In this document: positions 19,947 to 29,548 of the stretch, one piece after another
How positions within the stretch are numbered: position 1 is the stretch's first letter
Layout of the letters: each line of letters begins with the position of its first letter
Assembly: GCA_905182855.1 (NCBI GenBank)
Contig: CAJJDA010000010.1
Span: 106,243-170,242 of the forward strand
Length of the DNA stretch: 64,000 bases
DNA from: a gamma proteobacterium HTCC2207
Lineage (GTDB): Bacteria; Pseudomonadota; Gammaproteobacteria; Pseudomonadales; Porticoccaceae
Direction of reading: 5' to 3'
Program-made: the position numbers and the translations under genes
The notes under the pieces: model-generated
What the model was told of the DNA's origin: nothing
The model's database searches: none
What the model saw: only the letters and a program-made list of their open reading frames with translations

Positions 19947-22813
19947 ATGTTGCAAAAGAAACGAACCCTCGCCGACCTACAAAATAGTGCAGAATTTATC
20001 GCCCGACATATTGGTCCGAGCCCCGAAGACCAGCAACAGATGCTGAGTCAATTGGGCTGTAATAGCTTGCAGGAGCTAACTGCGCAGGTGGTGCCAAAAG
20101 CTATTGCCATGGCGGAGAGCCTTGATATCGTGGACGGTTGTACCGAAGCGCAGGCACTCGCTGAATTGCGTGTTATGGCCAACCAAAACAAGGTGTTTAA
20201 ATCATTTATTGGGCAGGGCTATTACGGCACCGTCACGCCAAACATCATTCAACGTAATATTTTAGAAAACCCAGCATGGTACACGGCGTACACGCCCTAT
20301 CAGCCAGAGATATCTCAGGGTCGCTTGGAAGCCTTGATAAACTTTCCAAACCATGGTCAGTGACTTGACTGGCATGGAGATGTCCAACTCCTCTATGTTG
20401 GATGAAAGTACCGCCGCTGCGGAAGCTATGGCACTTTGTCAGCGGATGTCTAAGTCTAAGTCGCTATGCTTTTTTGTCGACAGCGACTGCCTGCCACAGA
20501 CGATTGAAGTCATTAAAACCCGTGCTGAGCCAATGGGTGTTCAGGTCGAGATCGGTGATCCGGCAGATTTCGTCGGGGAAGCTTTTGGTATGTTGGTGCA
20601 GTATCCTGGCGCCAGCGGAGAAGTCCGTGACTACCGCGATATTATTAAGCGCGTTCAGGAGCAAAAAGGCTTGGTGGTCATGGCAGCCGATATTCTAAGC
20701 TTGGTACTTCTGCAGTCGCCAGGTTCGCTGGGTGCCGATGTCGCCATTGGCAGTACGCAGCGGTTTGGTGTGCCTCTAGGTTTTGGCGGCCCTCACGCCG
20801 GTTATATGGCGACTAGAGAGTCGTTCAAACGAAGCCTGCCCGGTCGTTTGGTTGGTCTTTCTCAGGATGCCAATGGCGAACCTGCCTACCGATTGGCACT
20901 GCAAACACGCGAGCAGCATATTCGTCGAGAGAAGGCCACATCTAACATCTGTACCGCACAGGTTTTGTTGGCCGTTATTGCAAGTATGTATGCGGTTTAT
21001 CATGGCCCTCAGGGCTTGCAGCGCATTGCCCAGCGTGTCCATCTGCTGACCAATGTTTTGGCTGAAGGGCTGCGGTTAAACAACGTTAAGATAGCTAATA
21101 AGACCTGGTTTGATACCCTGACCCTAAACACGGGAAGCCGCACGCAAGAGATTGTTCAGGCAGCTGAAAAACGAGAGATTAACCTGCGTTTGATCGATGC
21201 CGACAATATTGGCCTATCATTAGATGAAACCACGTCCGCTGAAGATATTGTCGCGCTGTGGGATATCCTGCTCGGTGATCACTACTTAAATGTTGATGAA
21301 CTGGCTGCAGAGTTGTCAGAGACTTTACCCGGCGACTTGATCCGAACCGACGCCTTTTTAACTCACGAAACATTTGATCGCTATCACTCGGAAACTGAGA
21401 TGCTGCGTTATCTGCGCAAGTTATCAGATAAAGATATTGCTCTGGATCGCGCCTATGATTCCTCTAGGCTCTTGCACGATGAAGTTAAACGCAACCGCCG
21501 AGATGCTACCTATTTCATGGCCAGAGTTTTCCAACATGCACCCCTTCGCACCATCCAATCAGACCGATGGCTATCGGACCATGATCGAAGATTTGGAGTC
21601 TATGCTCTGTGCCGCGACAGGTTATGACGCCATGTCTTTGCAGCCTAATGCTGGCTCACAGGGTGAGTATGCTGGCCTGTTGGCTATTCGCGGCTATCAT
21701 GAGAGTCGGGGTGACGAGCATAGAACGGTTTGCTTAATTCCAAGCTCAGCGCATGGTACCAATCCAGCTTCCGCGCAGATGTGTGGCATGGACGTTGTTG
21801 TTGTTAAATGTGATGATCAGGGCAATGTCGATGTCTCAGACTTGCAAGATAAAGTGGCCACGCATAGTAAAAACCTTGCCGCGATTATGGTTACCTACCC
21901 ATCCACCCATGGCGTATTCGAAGAGCGCATCACAGAGATTTGCGAGATTGTCCATGACCATGGTGGTCAGGTATATATTGATGGGGCCAATCTCAATGCC
22001 ATGGTCGGCGTCTGTCAGCCGGGTAAGTTTGGGGGTGATGTGTCGCACCTGAATCTTCATAAAACCTTTTGTATACCTCACGGTGGCGGTGGTCCTGGGG
22101 TTGGTCCTATCGGTGTAGGAGCGCATCTTGAGCCCTTTCTTCCGAAAGAGCATGAGGGGGGTAGCCGTCGAGGGGCCCAAGTATCTGCCGCGCCCTATGG
22201 CAGCGCCAGTATTCTGCCCATTAGTTGGATGTATATTCGCATGATGGGTCGTGTCGGTCTTAAACAGGCGACAGAGGTAGCGATTCTCAATGCCAACTAT
22301 ATGGCCAATAGACTGCAAGATCATTTTCAGGTGCTCTATACCGGTGCTAATGGACGTGTGGCCCATGAATGTATTCTTGATGTTAGACCGATCAAAGATG
22401 ATGCGGGCATAAGCGTAGACGATATAGCCAAACGACTTATCGACTTTGGGTTCCATGCCCCGACTATGTCATTTCCGGTGGCGGGTACTCTGATGATTGA
22501 ACCGACTGAAAGCGAGTCAAAAGCCGAGTTAGACCGGTTCTGTGACGCCATGATTGCGATTAAGCAAGAGGTCGAGCAGGTTGTTAATGGCCAATTTCCG
22601 CTGGAGGATAACCCACTAGTGCATGCGCCTCACACCGCTGCAGTTGTTACAGCAGATAACTGGGGCAGAGCGTACAGTCGCAGTCAGGCCGCCTATCCAG
22701 TCACCACCTCGCGTGAAAATAAATACTGGCCACCAGTCGGCCGTTTGGACAATGTCTTCGGGGATAGAAATTTGATCTGTTCCTGCCCATCAATGGCTAA
22801 TTATGAGACTTAG
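19947..22813 (+). CDS. gcvP: Glycine dehydrogenase (decarboxylating), P protein, with two frameshifts
   Basis: GcvP decarboxylates glycine with PLP and passes the aminomethyl group to GcvH. The gene is split over three ORFs. Removing one T from TTT at 20343-20345 restores [20 protein letters not shown]. Removing T21454 restores [15 protein letters not shown]. The repaired protein is about 954 aa, the normal length. The PLP lysine is in [18 protein letters not shown]. Both breaks are +1 insertions in otherwise well-conserved sequence, so they look like sequence errors. Confidence 0.92.
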
Positions 22814-22834
22814 TCTTTAGCTGTTGTACTCGTT

Positions 22835-24094
22835 CTAGCGAGTGGCATGTTTTAGCTGGTGCAGTTGGTCGGCCTCGATAGACCTATGCAGGTCGACCAC
22901 AAGGTAAACATTGACAGGTTCAGCTAAACCCTTGATCAAAAGAGGACCTTTGCTGACGCAATAAACGGCATCCTTGATCAACTGATAGGTATCGCTGGAT
23001 ATGAGAATTTCATCGCTTTGCGCAGCTGTCTCCAAGCGGCTGGCAAGATTGACAGAGCGCCCCAACAATGTGTAATCGAGCCGATTTTCGTTGCCAAAAT
23101 TACCCACTTCGCAAACACCGCTATTGATACCTATACGCAGCGTTGGTGCTGCCTGAATGCCTTCAGCTCGCCAGCGCTTTTGCAGATTGATCATCGCGCG
23201 TTTCATGGCAATGGCCATAGACACGCAGTTAATGGCGTCGATACGAATCCCATGGCTTCCAGGGTCGCCAAAGAACACCATGAGTCCGTCGCCCATCATC
23301 TTGTCTATGGTGCCGCCATATCGAGAGACAATCGCCGACATCGTATTAAAGTAGCTGTTCATGACTTTAGTTAGCTGGGCTGAATCAAGTTCTTCGGACA
23401 ACTGGGTAAAGCGTTTCATATCAGAAAAAAAGATAGTGAGAGGCTTCTGTTGAGAGCCAACAGATAGCTTTTTACCGCTGAGAACCGCATTTCGCAAAGG
23501 CGGAGAGAGGGACCCAAATAGCCTAAAATTGCGCAGCGTTAACCAACCATTTTCGAGCACTAAGGCATCATGCAGACCGTTCACTACCTGCAATCTGCGT
23601 CTGAAGATATTGATCTGCAACAGACAAACGACCGCGGCAACAATCAGAATCATAAGCTGTACGTTAGAACTGGGTACAACAGTGCCAATCCTAAGCGCAA
23701 CAGTCAGTGATATGCCCACAGCAACCCCAAGTAGCGCCCAGATAAAGTAACGGTTCTGAGAGCCCATAATGGCCGTACACAGGATAAGGCCGAGGCCGAG
23801 AGTCACAATAGAGTCAAAGCTAACAACGGCTGCCAACGAACCAACAAATAAACCGTCACTAGGCCTTAGAATTAGGGCCAATCTTTGACGCAGAGCAAAA
23901 GAGAGCGATGTGCCCAGGGTAAAGTAGCCTATCACCGGATACAGTAAAAGTATGGACAGCAAGGCGAATACAGGAGATTGGAGGGCAGTATTAGCCGACA
24001 GATCCAACAAAATTCTGGCAGCGCAAAGTGACAGTGCGAGCCGAAACAATGCCTGTCGTGTTGGTGACTGATAATCCTTATCTTTCCCTGTCAT
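22835..24094 (-). CDS. Membrane-bound class III adenylate/guanylate cyclase
   Basis: 419 aa. The first half holds about six hydrophobic segments; the second half is a class III cyclase domain with TIFFSDMKRFTQLSEEL (first metal aspartate), MMGDGLMVFFGD (second metal aspartate) and GRSVNLASRLETAAQ. It probably makes cAMP from ATP in the cytosol in response to a membrane signal. The region between them resembles a HAMP-less linker. It is convergent with gcvP (21 bp apart). Confidence 0.9.
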   Translation of the reverse strand: MTGKDKDYQSPTRQALFRLALSLCAARILLDLSANTALQSPVFALLSILLLYPVIGYFTLGTSLSFALRQRLALILRPSDGLFVGSLAAVVSFDSIVTLGLGLILCTAIMGSQNRYFIWALLGVAVGISLTVALRIGTVVPSSNVQLMILIVAAVVCLLQINIFRRRLQVVNGLHDALVLENGWLTLRNFRLFGSLSPPLRNAVLSGKKLSVGSQQKPLTIFFSDMKRFTQLSEELDSAQLTKVMNSYFNTMSAIVSRYGGTIDKMMGDGLMVFFGDPGSHGIRIDAINCVSMAIAMKRAMINLQKRWRAEGIQAAPTLRIGINSGVCEVGNFGNENRLDYTLLGRSVNLASRLETAAQSDEILISSDTYQLIKDAVYCVSKGPLLIKGLAEPVNVYLVVDLHRSIEADQLHQLKHATR

Positions 24095-24274
24095 ACATTG
24101 AGTCTAGCAGGCGATTGGTAAACCTGCCGAAAAACAGCGTGCCGATTGCATTTGAGGGTCCGTTTGTGTACAGTTGCGACGCTTAAAATCCGGCTAAAGA
24201 AGCCACCATTGCGGTGTTATAAAAGTACTCTGGTGGGCCTTCTCGGTGAATAAAGCACGATAAGTTAGCAACAC

Positions 24275-24365
24275 GGTGAGGTGTCCGAGTGGCTTAAGGA
24301 GCACGCCTGGAAAGTGTGTAAGCGTTTATAGCGTTTCGAGGGTTCGAATCCCTCTCTCACCGCCA
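24275..24365 (+). tRNA. tRNA-Ser (anticodon GGA)
   Basis: The acceptor GGTGAGG pairs with the 3' CCTCTCACC region; CCA is encoded. The anticodon loop CTGGAAA is flanked by CACGC/GTGTG, giving anticodon GGA (UCC/UCU serine codons). A long variable arm and GGTTCGAATCC T-arm are typical of tRNA-Ser. Its 3' end is duplicated 2.2 kb downstream. Confidence 0.97.
24346..24363 (+). repeat. Left attachment-site copy (attL) in the tRNA-Ser 3' end
   Basis: The 18 bases GAATCCCTCTCTCACCGC within the T-arm and acceptor of the tRNA recur exactly at 26565-26582 in direct orientation. This is the usual footprint of a tyrosine recombinase that uses a tRNA gene. Confidence 0.8.
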
Positions 24366-24416
24366 AGATCATAACCCTTTGTTTTTGCTGAAGTTTGTGC
24401 TACCTTGCGACTCTCA

Positions 24417-24434
24417 GGCACAATTTTGGCACAC
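24417..24434. repeat. Possible recombinase arm site, left end
   Basis: GGCACA and GGCACAC occur 11 bp apart just inside the left end of the island. The inverted form GTGTGCCA is found near the right end at 26418. Short inverted sites at both ends would fit integrase arm binding; this is inference. Confidence 0.35.
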
Positions 24435-24542
24435 CCAGGAGGGGGGGTGACAGGTTGATGTTCTACAATCCTGTAAAAAAACCAATTCCCAGATGCGCTG
24501 ACCCTATGCCATGGGTACCATCGCTTTCTTTAGAAGATACTC

Positions 24543-24719
24543 ATGCTGTTACCTAGCATTAAAGAGCTTGTGATTGGCTTTAAAACCGGTCGAAAAGTCG
24601 CTTATCTAGAAACATCTAATGGTTTGTTTGTTGAAGGTGTTGGCCAGCCACACAAAGATGAAGTTCTGAAGTTACCAGAGGATGCTGAGTTTAAATCTAG
24701 TTCCATTGATAATCCCTAA
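24543..24719 (+). CDS. Candidate 58-aa hypothetical protein in the island
   Basis: An ATG ORF reading MLLPSIKELVIGFKTGRK and ending SSSIDNP, with AGAAGAT seven bases upstream. It is not in the supplied track because of its size. I recognise no family. It has no signal peptide or membrane segment and is acidic at the C-terminus. It could be a real small protein or a leftover piece of a larger gene. Confidence 0.35.
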   Translation: MLLPSIKELVIGFKTGRKVAYLETSNGLFVEGVGQPHKDEVLKLPEDAEFKSSSIDNP

Positions 24720-24923
24720 GTTATATCACTTCCAACGCGGACCACTGCATCTTTCAGGTTCCAGATGACTTGGCTGGTGTTTTATGCAAGCGCAGCTTTC
24801 ACGGTCCCATCCAGTTACCATGATTCACCACAAAATGATCACTAATCTAATATAAATAGACCCAAAGGTAAGTCAGGTGCAGACTGAATGCAGCAAAGAA
24901 TCCCCAAAGTATTAACAGCATCG

Positions 24924-25331
24924 CTACTCTTTAGAAAATTTAATTGCACGCCCATTTCCGGTCATTGTTCCCCAACTCGTGAACGTAATGGTCGGAGCCA
25001 CGTATCTGGTGAAAATGACCGCATCCGCGCCTAGTTTTGCCGCCTCGTTTCGGAGTCTCCCGTCAATATCTTCCCTCGTCGGATCTTTATTAAATATGGT
25101 AAGTTTGCTCGCTGATACATTGATTTCACCCAGAGTAGTATAGGGGCGATCTGTGATATCGTTTTCAGTAACTATTATTTCATTGGTATTTGAGATTGTT
25201 GTGACCTCGGGCGTTACGCCATCAACTGTCTGAATCGTTGCTGACGTTCTAGTCCCGTCCTGACCGAATTGCGTCGATGCGCAACCTGAAAGAGTTAGAA
25301 CCGCGATACTGATAATCAAAAGATTTCTCAT
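24924..25331 (-). CDS. Small lipoprotein of unknown function
   Basis: From ATG 25331 the protein starts MRNLLIISIAVLTLSGCAS, a clean lipoprotein signal with lipobox LSGC, so I reject the track start at 25400, which adds 23 unlikely residues. The C-terminal half (TLGEINVSASK, then LRNEAAKLGADAVIFTRY) resembles small heavy-metal-binding or stress lipoprotein domains with the LGADAVI pattern. The function is unknown. It lies within the tRNA-Ser island, opposite in strand to the second lipoprotein. Confidence 0.7.
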   Translation of the reverse strand: MRNLLIISIAVLTLSGCASTQFGQDGTRTSATIQTVDGVTPEVTTISNTNEIIVTENDITDRPYTTLGEINVSASKLTIFNKDPTREDIDGRLRNEAAKLGADAVIFTRYVAPTITFTSWGTMTGNGRAIKFSKE

Positions 25332-25771
25332 GACTTGTATTCCTCTAGGTAAATTTTCTTTGCAAAAAATAGCTGTAGTCTGTTGGATGATATTCGGCAA
25401 GGATAATATATTTAGCTATATCTTAAACGGTCGGATAGTTCCCTTCAGTTAATTATAAATATCCGTGAGCGGGTCAAAATAAAAAGTTAAAGGGTTTCTT
25501 ACTATTTTGCTTTAAAAATTGGGTATTTATTTTTTCTCATTAACTTTATGTATAAATGATTATTGCAGAACTAAGTCGTACTAAATTCCAGTTTCTCTAT
25601 CTTTCAGCAATCAAAGGATGCGATGAATATAGGTGACAAAAAACGAAATTACTGTATGTTGTATTCACAGTATTATAAATACACTGAATGTTATGTGAAT
25701 ATAGCCAAAATGTAATGAGCAATATGATACTCTTAACTCACTAGACAATACAATAAAAAGGAAGATCTAAA
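25332..25771. other. AT-rich spacer between the two island lipoproteins
   Basis: About 440 bp that must hold both divergent promoters. It is strongly AT-rich, with runs such as TATTTATTTTTTCTC. The short sequence GTGAATATAG-like recurs near 25626 and 25696. No ORF or RNA gene is recognised. Confidence 0.4.
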
Positions 25772-26167
25772 ATGCTAAGACCTAAAATTTTTTTAAAGTA
25801 TTTCTCTATTCTAGCATCCACGTTCATTTTCTCGGGATGCGCGACAATAACAAATGATGCATATATTCCAGTAGCACTTTCGTTTAGCGATGGAAGCGAT
25901 GGTAGCTGTAATCTTCGTAATAAACGAATGTCACTTGAAGCTAATATCCCGGGCACTCCAATGATAAGACGATCAGATGACGCGCTGACATATACCTGTA
26001 AAACAACTGATGGGCGGGAGGCCTTTGGCAGCATCGCGAGTACTATTGAAGCCGCAAAACTCGCAGGAAGTGTAGTATTTTTTGACCTGGGAATTACAGA
26101 TGCCATTACAGATAAGCACAGATTATATCCTTCGAATTTTGTTATTCCAATGTCACGTAATAAGTGA
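25772..26167 (+). CDS. Small lipoprotein of unknown function
   Basis: 131 aa with a signal and lipobox (FIFSGCATI). The mature part (LSFSDGSDGSCNLRNKR, MIRRSDDALTYTCKTTDGREAFGSI, then a glycine-rich C-terminal segment) matches a conserved unknown lipoprotein type that I recall only as uncharacterised. Two cysteines (SCNL, YTCK) in the mature part could form a disulfide. It begins behind AAAAGGAAGATCTAA. Island-encoded and probably membrane-anchored. Confidence 0.7.
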   Translation: MLRPKIFLKYFSILASTFIFSGCATITNDAYIPVALSFSDGSDGSCNLRNKRMSLEANIPGTPMIRRSDDALTYTCKTTDGREAFGSIASTIEAAKLAGSVVFFDLGITDAITDKHRLYPSNFVIPMSRNK

Positions 26168-26264
26168 GTAATTTGCGATAGCCGCTTTAAGAGATACGAT
26201 GGATAGGTTTCAGAACGCACTTGAAAATTGAAGTGATTGGAATATATGGGGATATCATGAACTT

Positions 26265-26417
26265 ATGGTATCCCTATTTTCTCCTATAATAACAATCGCT
26301 TTTTTTGTTCAATACGTCGTTAGAGTGCGAAAAATACGCAGTATGGCAATTATGATACTGTACATTATCGGAATTATTCTTATATCGCTAGACGCTATAG
26401 CCAAGCAAGACCTGTAA
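26265..26417 (+). CDS. Candidate 50-aa two-helix membrane peptide
   Basis: This ORF reads MVSLFSPIITIAFFVQYVV, a basic turn (RVRKIRS), then MAIMILYIIGIILISLDAI and a short tail. Two membrane helices split by a positive loop look like a real membrane peptide, but there is no good ribosome site and the family is unknown. It sits near the right end of the island. Confidence 0.35.
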   Translation: MVSLFSPIITIAFFVQYVVRVRKIRSMAIMILYIIGIILISLDAIAKQDL

Positions 26418-26434
26418 GTGTGCCACTGGCACAA
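26418..26434. repeat. Possible recombinase arm site, right end
   Basis: GTGTGCCACTGGCACAA contains TGCCA-CTGGCA as an inverted pair and is the inverse of the GGCACAC motif at the left end of the island. It could be an arm site for the lost integrase. Confidence 0.35.
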
Positions 26435-26564
26435 TAAGAAATAATGTAAAATAAATTATATAGAGATATCAACAGGTTAGCTGACTTGAGTATAGCTATT
26501 AGTAATAGTATTATATAGAAGATAACCCCCTGATTTACAAGGATTTTCGGGGCAGAACTATAGT

Positions 26565-26582
26565 GAATCCCTCTCTCACCGC
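26565..26582 (+). repeat. Right attachment-site copy (attR)
   Basis: An exact 18-bp duplicate of the tRNA-Ser 3' end (GAATCCCTCTCTCACCGC) without the rest of the tRNA. It marks the far edge of the island. Confidence 0.8.
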
Positions 26583-26634
26583 TATACCTCTAAGCCTCAG
26601 TATATTCAATGGTTGTAGGGCGTTTTTGTAGCTG

Positions 26635-26660
26635 CTTTGTAGCAAAACTTTGTAGCAAAA
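26635..26660. repeat. Tandem 13-bp repeat CTTTGTAGCAAAA x2
   Basis: Two perfect head-to-tail copies, 52 bp outside attR. TGTAGCAAA-like direct repeats are common next to tRNA integration sites as recombinase arm sites, so this may be the scar of another island at the same tRNA. Confidence 0.6.
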
Positions 26661-26720
26661 TTGTCCTCTATATCTCCCTTTTTAGTCAATCCACGTTTTT
26701 CTGTACCTACAAATCTTAAT

Positions 26721-26796
26721 AGGGGGGCGGGGGGCTGCTGACTGCTGCTGTATTAGCAGTAGTTCCTGCGTAGATATAAAGTAAACCAAATCTACA
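26721..26796 (+). repeat. Dispersed intergenic repeat, copy 1 (divergent)
   Basis: It shares the G-run (GGGGGGCGGGGGG), CTGCTGA and the CCTGCGTAGATA-AAAGTA segment with the copies at 29.9, 33.6 and 35.3 kb. Its centre is altered by CTGCTG expansions that form a small hairpin. Confidence 0.55.
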
Positions 26797-26982
26797 GTCC
26801 TTGCCCCCGATATCGTCTTTATTGCAATAAAGATACCCATATTTACGCATTTACCCCATGATAAAATACAGCGATAATGGTGCCCCAGTGTCGGTCAAAC
26901 TGTACCTACGTTTAGTTCGGACATCCGTAGAAAACCCTAAATTACAGATGAAAAAAAACTAGGTTCTGCCTAGGAGACGGAA

Positions 26983-28339
26983 ATGCCTGCGAGTAACAAC
27001 AACCCGATTATCAAGTTTTTAAAGGCGGCCTCTAATATTGAAGCTCAGGAAGTAAAAGCCGTCGCAGGTTCATTTATGTTTGTGGTTGTGTTGATGTCGG
27101 CCTATTACATTCTTCGACCAGTACGCGACGCCATGGCTAGTGATTGGACAGATGCAGAGGTGAGTTGGTTATGGACGCTTAACTTTTTTATCAGTACCGC
27201 AGTGGTTGCTGTTTATGGCATTGCCGTTTCACGGTTTCGGTTTTCGTCTATTGGTACCGACTATGTACGGTATTTTTGCACTGACATTTGTGGTTTTTTA
27301 TGGGCTGGTATCGACCTCTACTGATCGGACATTGATTGATAAATCATTTTATGTATGGGTTAGTGTCTTTAGCCTTTTTCATATTTCCGTCTTTTGGAGC
27401 TTTATGTCGGACCTGTTCAACAAAGAACAGGCGGGCAGGCTTTTCAGCATTATTGCCGCTGGGGCCAGTGTCGGCGGTCTTATTGGTCCGTCTATACCGT
27501 CATTTTTCTCAGCATCGCTGGGCACCGACAATTTAATGTTAATCGCTAGCCTGATGCTGCTGATCCCCATACCGATTATCTTTTATTTACAATCATTGAA
27601 ATCCACTGACCTACAGAATAAAGATTTGGAGTTAACCTCTCCCAGCGAGCCAATTGGTGGTAACCCGTTTGTGGGCTTCAAGATGTTCTTCTCAAACCCC
27701 TATTTACTGGCTATAGGCTTGTTTATTTTTCTTTATACCGGCGTTAGTTCTTTTGTCTATTTCGAATTAAAGAATCTACTGAGCGAACTGAGTCGGGCAG
27801 AGCGGACGGCGGTGTGGGCGCAAATGGATCTAGCAGTAAATGTACTATCAATCGCAACGGGGTTATTTGTAACGAGCCGCATTGTCGTAAAATTTGGAAT
27901 GGCGATGACTATTGCGCTGGTTCCTGTAATGATCTGTATTGGTTTGCTGGTGCTGGCTATTTCACCATTTTTAGGTACCGTTGTGGTCTTGCAGGTAATA
28001 CGACGCGCAGGTAACTACTCAGTCACGCGGCCTGCCCGCGAAATGCTGTTTACACGAGTTGACCGCGAAACCCGCTTTAAGGCCAAGCCTGTGATCGACA
28101 TTGTCGCATATCGTGGCGGAGACATGCTGATGGCTTGGCTTTTTACTGGCCTGACGCAGGGCTTGGGCCTCGGTTTAGCGGCTGTCGCAATCGTTGGTGC
28201 TGGTATAGCAGCGCTTTGGTCACTAGTCGGCATCTATCTGGGTCGCTGTTTTGAGCGGGATGATACTGACATCGAGTTGTTGCGCGAGGTTGCACCGAAA
28301 GTTACAGGTGGGATAACGCAGAAGAATTTAACAGTATAG
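26983..28339 (+). CDS. Nucleotide-exchange/MFS-type transporter (COG3202-like), one frameshift
   Basis: An integral membrane protein with about 12 hydrophobic segments. AYYILRPVRDAMASDW near the N-terminus and DLFNKEQAGRLFSIIAAGASVGG resemble the ATP/ADP translocase-like (NTP/NDP exchange) branch of the MFS. The frame changes by one base around 27231-27245, joining VSRF to FRLLVPTMYGIFALTF, which fits a single-base insertion. Start ATG 26983 behind AGGAGACGG. The substrate is unknown; free-living bacteria use such proteins for other solutes as well. The repaired protein is about 451 aa. Confidence 0.75.
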
Positions 28340-28432
28340 AGGTCATATTTTTAGTATTACCAACAGGCTGTAATGCCGATTAATTTATTGGTGTTATATT
28401 GACAAAAATAAAATAGGTAACGGATTCAGACC

Positions 28433-29539
28433 ATGAAACATTTCTCTATTATTGCAATTTTGGCGCTTTCTATAGGCTGCATCTCTTTCGCTGTTGCAGG
28501 TCATCACTCTTACGCTGAGCATCAGCAGCCTCAATCCAGTCTGAAATACATTGAGTTTAGTCAACTTGGCGATCCTGCCGATGTACTTGAAGTAAAGTCA
28601 GAGAGTTTGCGCGCCCTGAAAAGTGGTGAAGTCAGAGTGAAAGTATTGGCCGCGCCGATTAACCCGTCAGACTTACTACAGATCGCAGGAAAATATGGCG
28701 TCGACCCAGAATTACCCTCCAGACCAGGTAGCGAAGGCATTGCTCGGGTGCTAGAGATATCTGCAGAAGTGAAGCACTTGGTCGTTGGGCAGTTGGTACT
28801 TCCTGTCGGTGGCGGAACCTGGAGTGAGGAAATCGTCGGTCCGGCATCCGCTTTTCTTCCCTTACCCAATCTCGGCCCGCTAGATTCTGACGTTATCGAG
28901 CAGCTTGCTATGTCGGCGGTTAACCCTGTGACTGCGTTACTTATGCTGACTTCTTTTGTCGAGCTTCAAGAAGGGCAATGGATTGTGCAAAGTGCGGCGA
29001 ATTCTGCAGTTGGCGGCTATGTTATCCAGCTGGCGAAACAGCGAGGTATTAAGACAGTGAATGTTGTGCGCCGCGAAGGGCTAGCCGAGGATTTGATGGC
29101 AAAGGGCGCTGATGTAGTGTTGATCGATGGGCCAGATCTTGCCGAGAATATTGCTAAGGCTACCGGCAGTGCGCCTATTGCTCTTGCGCTCGATCCAGTT
29201 GGTGGCGATACCTATATTCGGTTGGCAGATAGCCTCGGTTATGGCGGTACTCTGGTAGCCTATGGCGTTCTTTCAGGACAACCTGCAACATTGAATACAG
29301 GAAAGATTATTTTTAATGACATTAGGCTACGTGGCTTTTGGCTTTATAAGTGGTATCAGACGGCAACTATGCAGGATAAACAAGCTGCTTTTGGGCAAAT
29401 CGTTCCTTTGATCGCGAAGGGTGTTCTTAAGGCGAATGTTGACTCACGTTATACCGTTGATGAAATCGATCAGGCAGTCACTCGCGCTGCGCAACGTGGT
29501 AGGAATGGGAAGGTACTCATCGTGCCAAATGCGCAGTAA
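28433..29539 (+). CDS. MDR-family NADPH enoyl-thioester/quinone reductase with an exported N-terminus
   Basis: 368 aa. Residues about 36-368 form a medium-chain dehydrogenase/reductase (zinc-independent, MECR-like): INPSDLLQIAGKYG, RPGSEGIARV, the nucleotide-binding VQSAANSAVGGYVIQLAKQRG and GGTLVAYGVLSGQP. Residues 1-22 are a Sec signal peptide (MKHFSIIAILALSIGC...AVA), followed by GHHSYAEHQQ, which resembles the start of exported DUF6152 proteins (signal plus HHS). That is odd for an NADPH enzyme. The signal piece may come from a gene fusion. An internal start is possible but no strong ribosome site was seen. Function in lipid or quinone reduction is inferred from family only. Confidence 0.75.
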   Translation: MKHFSIIAILALSIGCISFAVAGHHSYAEHQQPQSSLKYIEFSQLGDPADVLEVKSESLRALKSGEVRVKVLAAPINPSDLLQIAGKYGVDPELPSRPGSEGIARVLEISAEVKHLVVGQLVLPVGGGTWSEEIVGPASAFLPLPNLGPLDSDVIEQLAMSAVNPVTALLMLTSFVELQEGQWIVQSAANSAVGGYVIQLAKQRGIKTVNVVRREGLAEDLMAKGADVVLIDGPDLAENIAKATGSAPIALALDPVGGDTYIRLADSLGYGGTLVAYGVLSGQPATLNTGKIIFNDIRLRGFWLYKWYQTATMQDKQAAFGQIVPLIAKGVLKANVDSRYTVDEIDQAVTRAAQRGRNGKVLIVPNAQ

Positions 29540-29548
29540 TAACAGAGT

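Larger units (their letters stand above)
24364..26582. mobile_element. Small genomic island remnant at tRNA-Ser, no integrase left
   Basis: About 2.2 kb between two direct copies of the tRNA 3' end. It is visibly AT-richer than its neighbours and carries two small lipoprotein genes, two candidate small ORFs and possible recombinase arm sites near each end. No integrase or excisionase can be read in any frame, so it is either a non-autonomous element or a deletion remnant. Confidence 0.65.
26583..26982. other. Non-coding stretch beyond attR
   Basis: 400 bp without a credible gene. It holds a 13-bp tandem repeat (26635-26660), a G-rich copy of the dispersed repeat (26721-26796) and a small CTAGG/CCTAG hairpin just before the transporter start. 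Confidence 0.5.

Noticed and set aside
21836-22456. 206-aa minus-strand ORF within gcvP
   Set aside because: It lies opposite the PLP-binding region of gcvP; codon pattern and lack of motifs mark it as a shadow.
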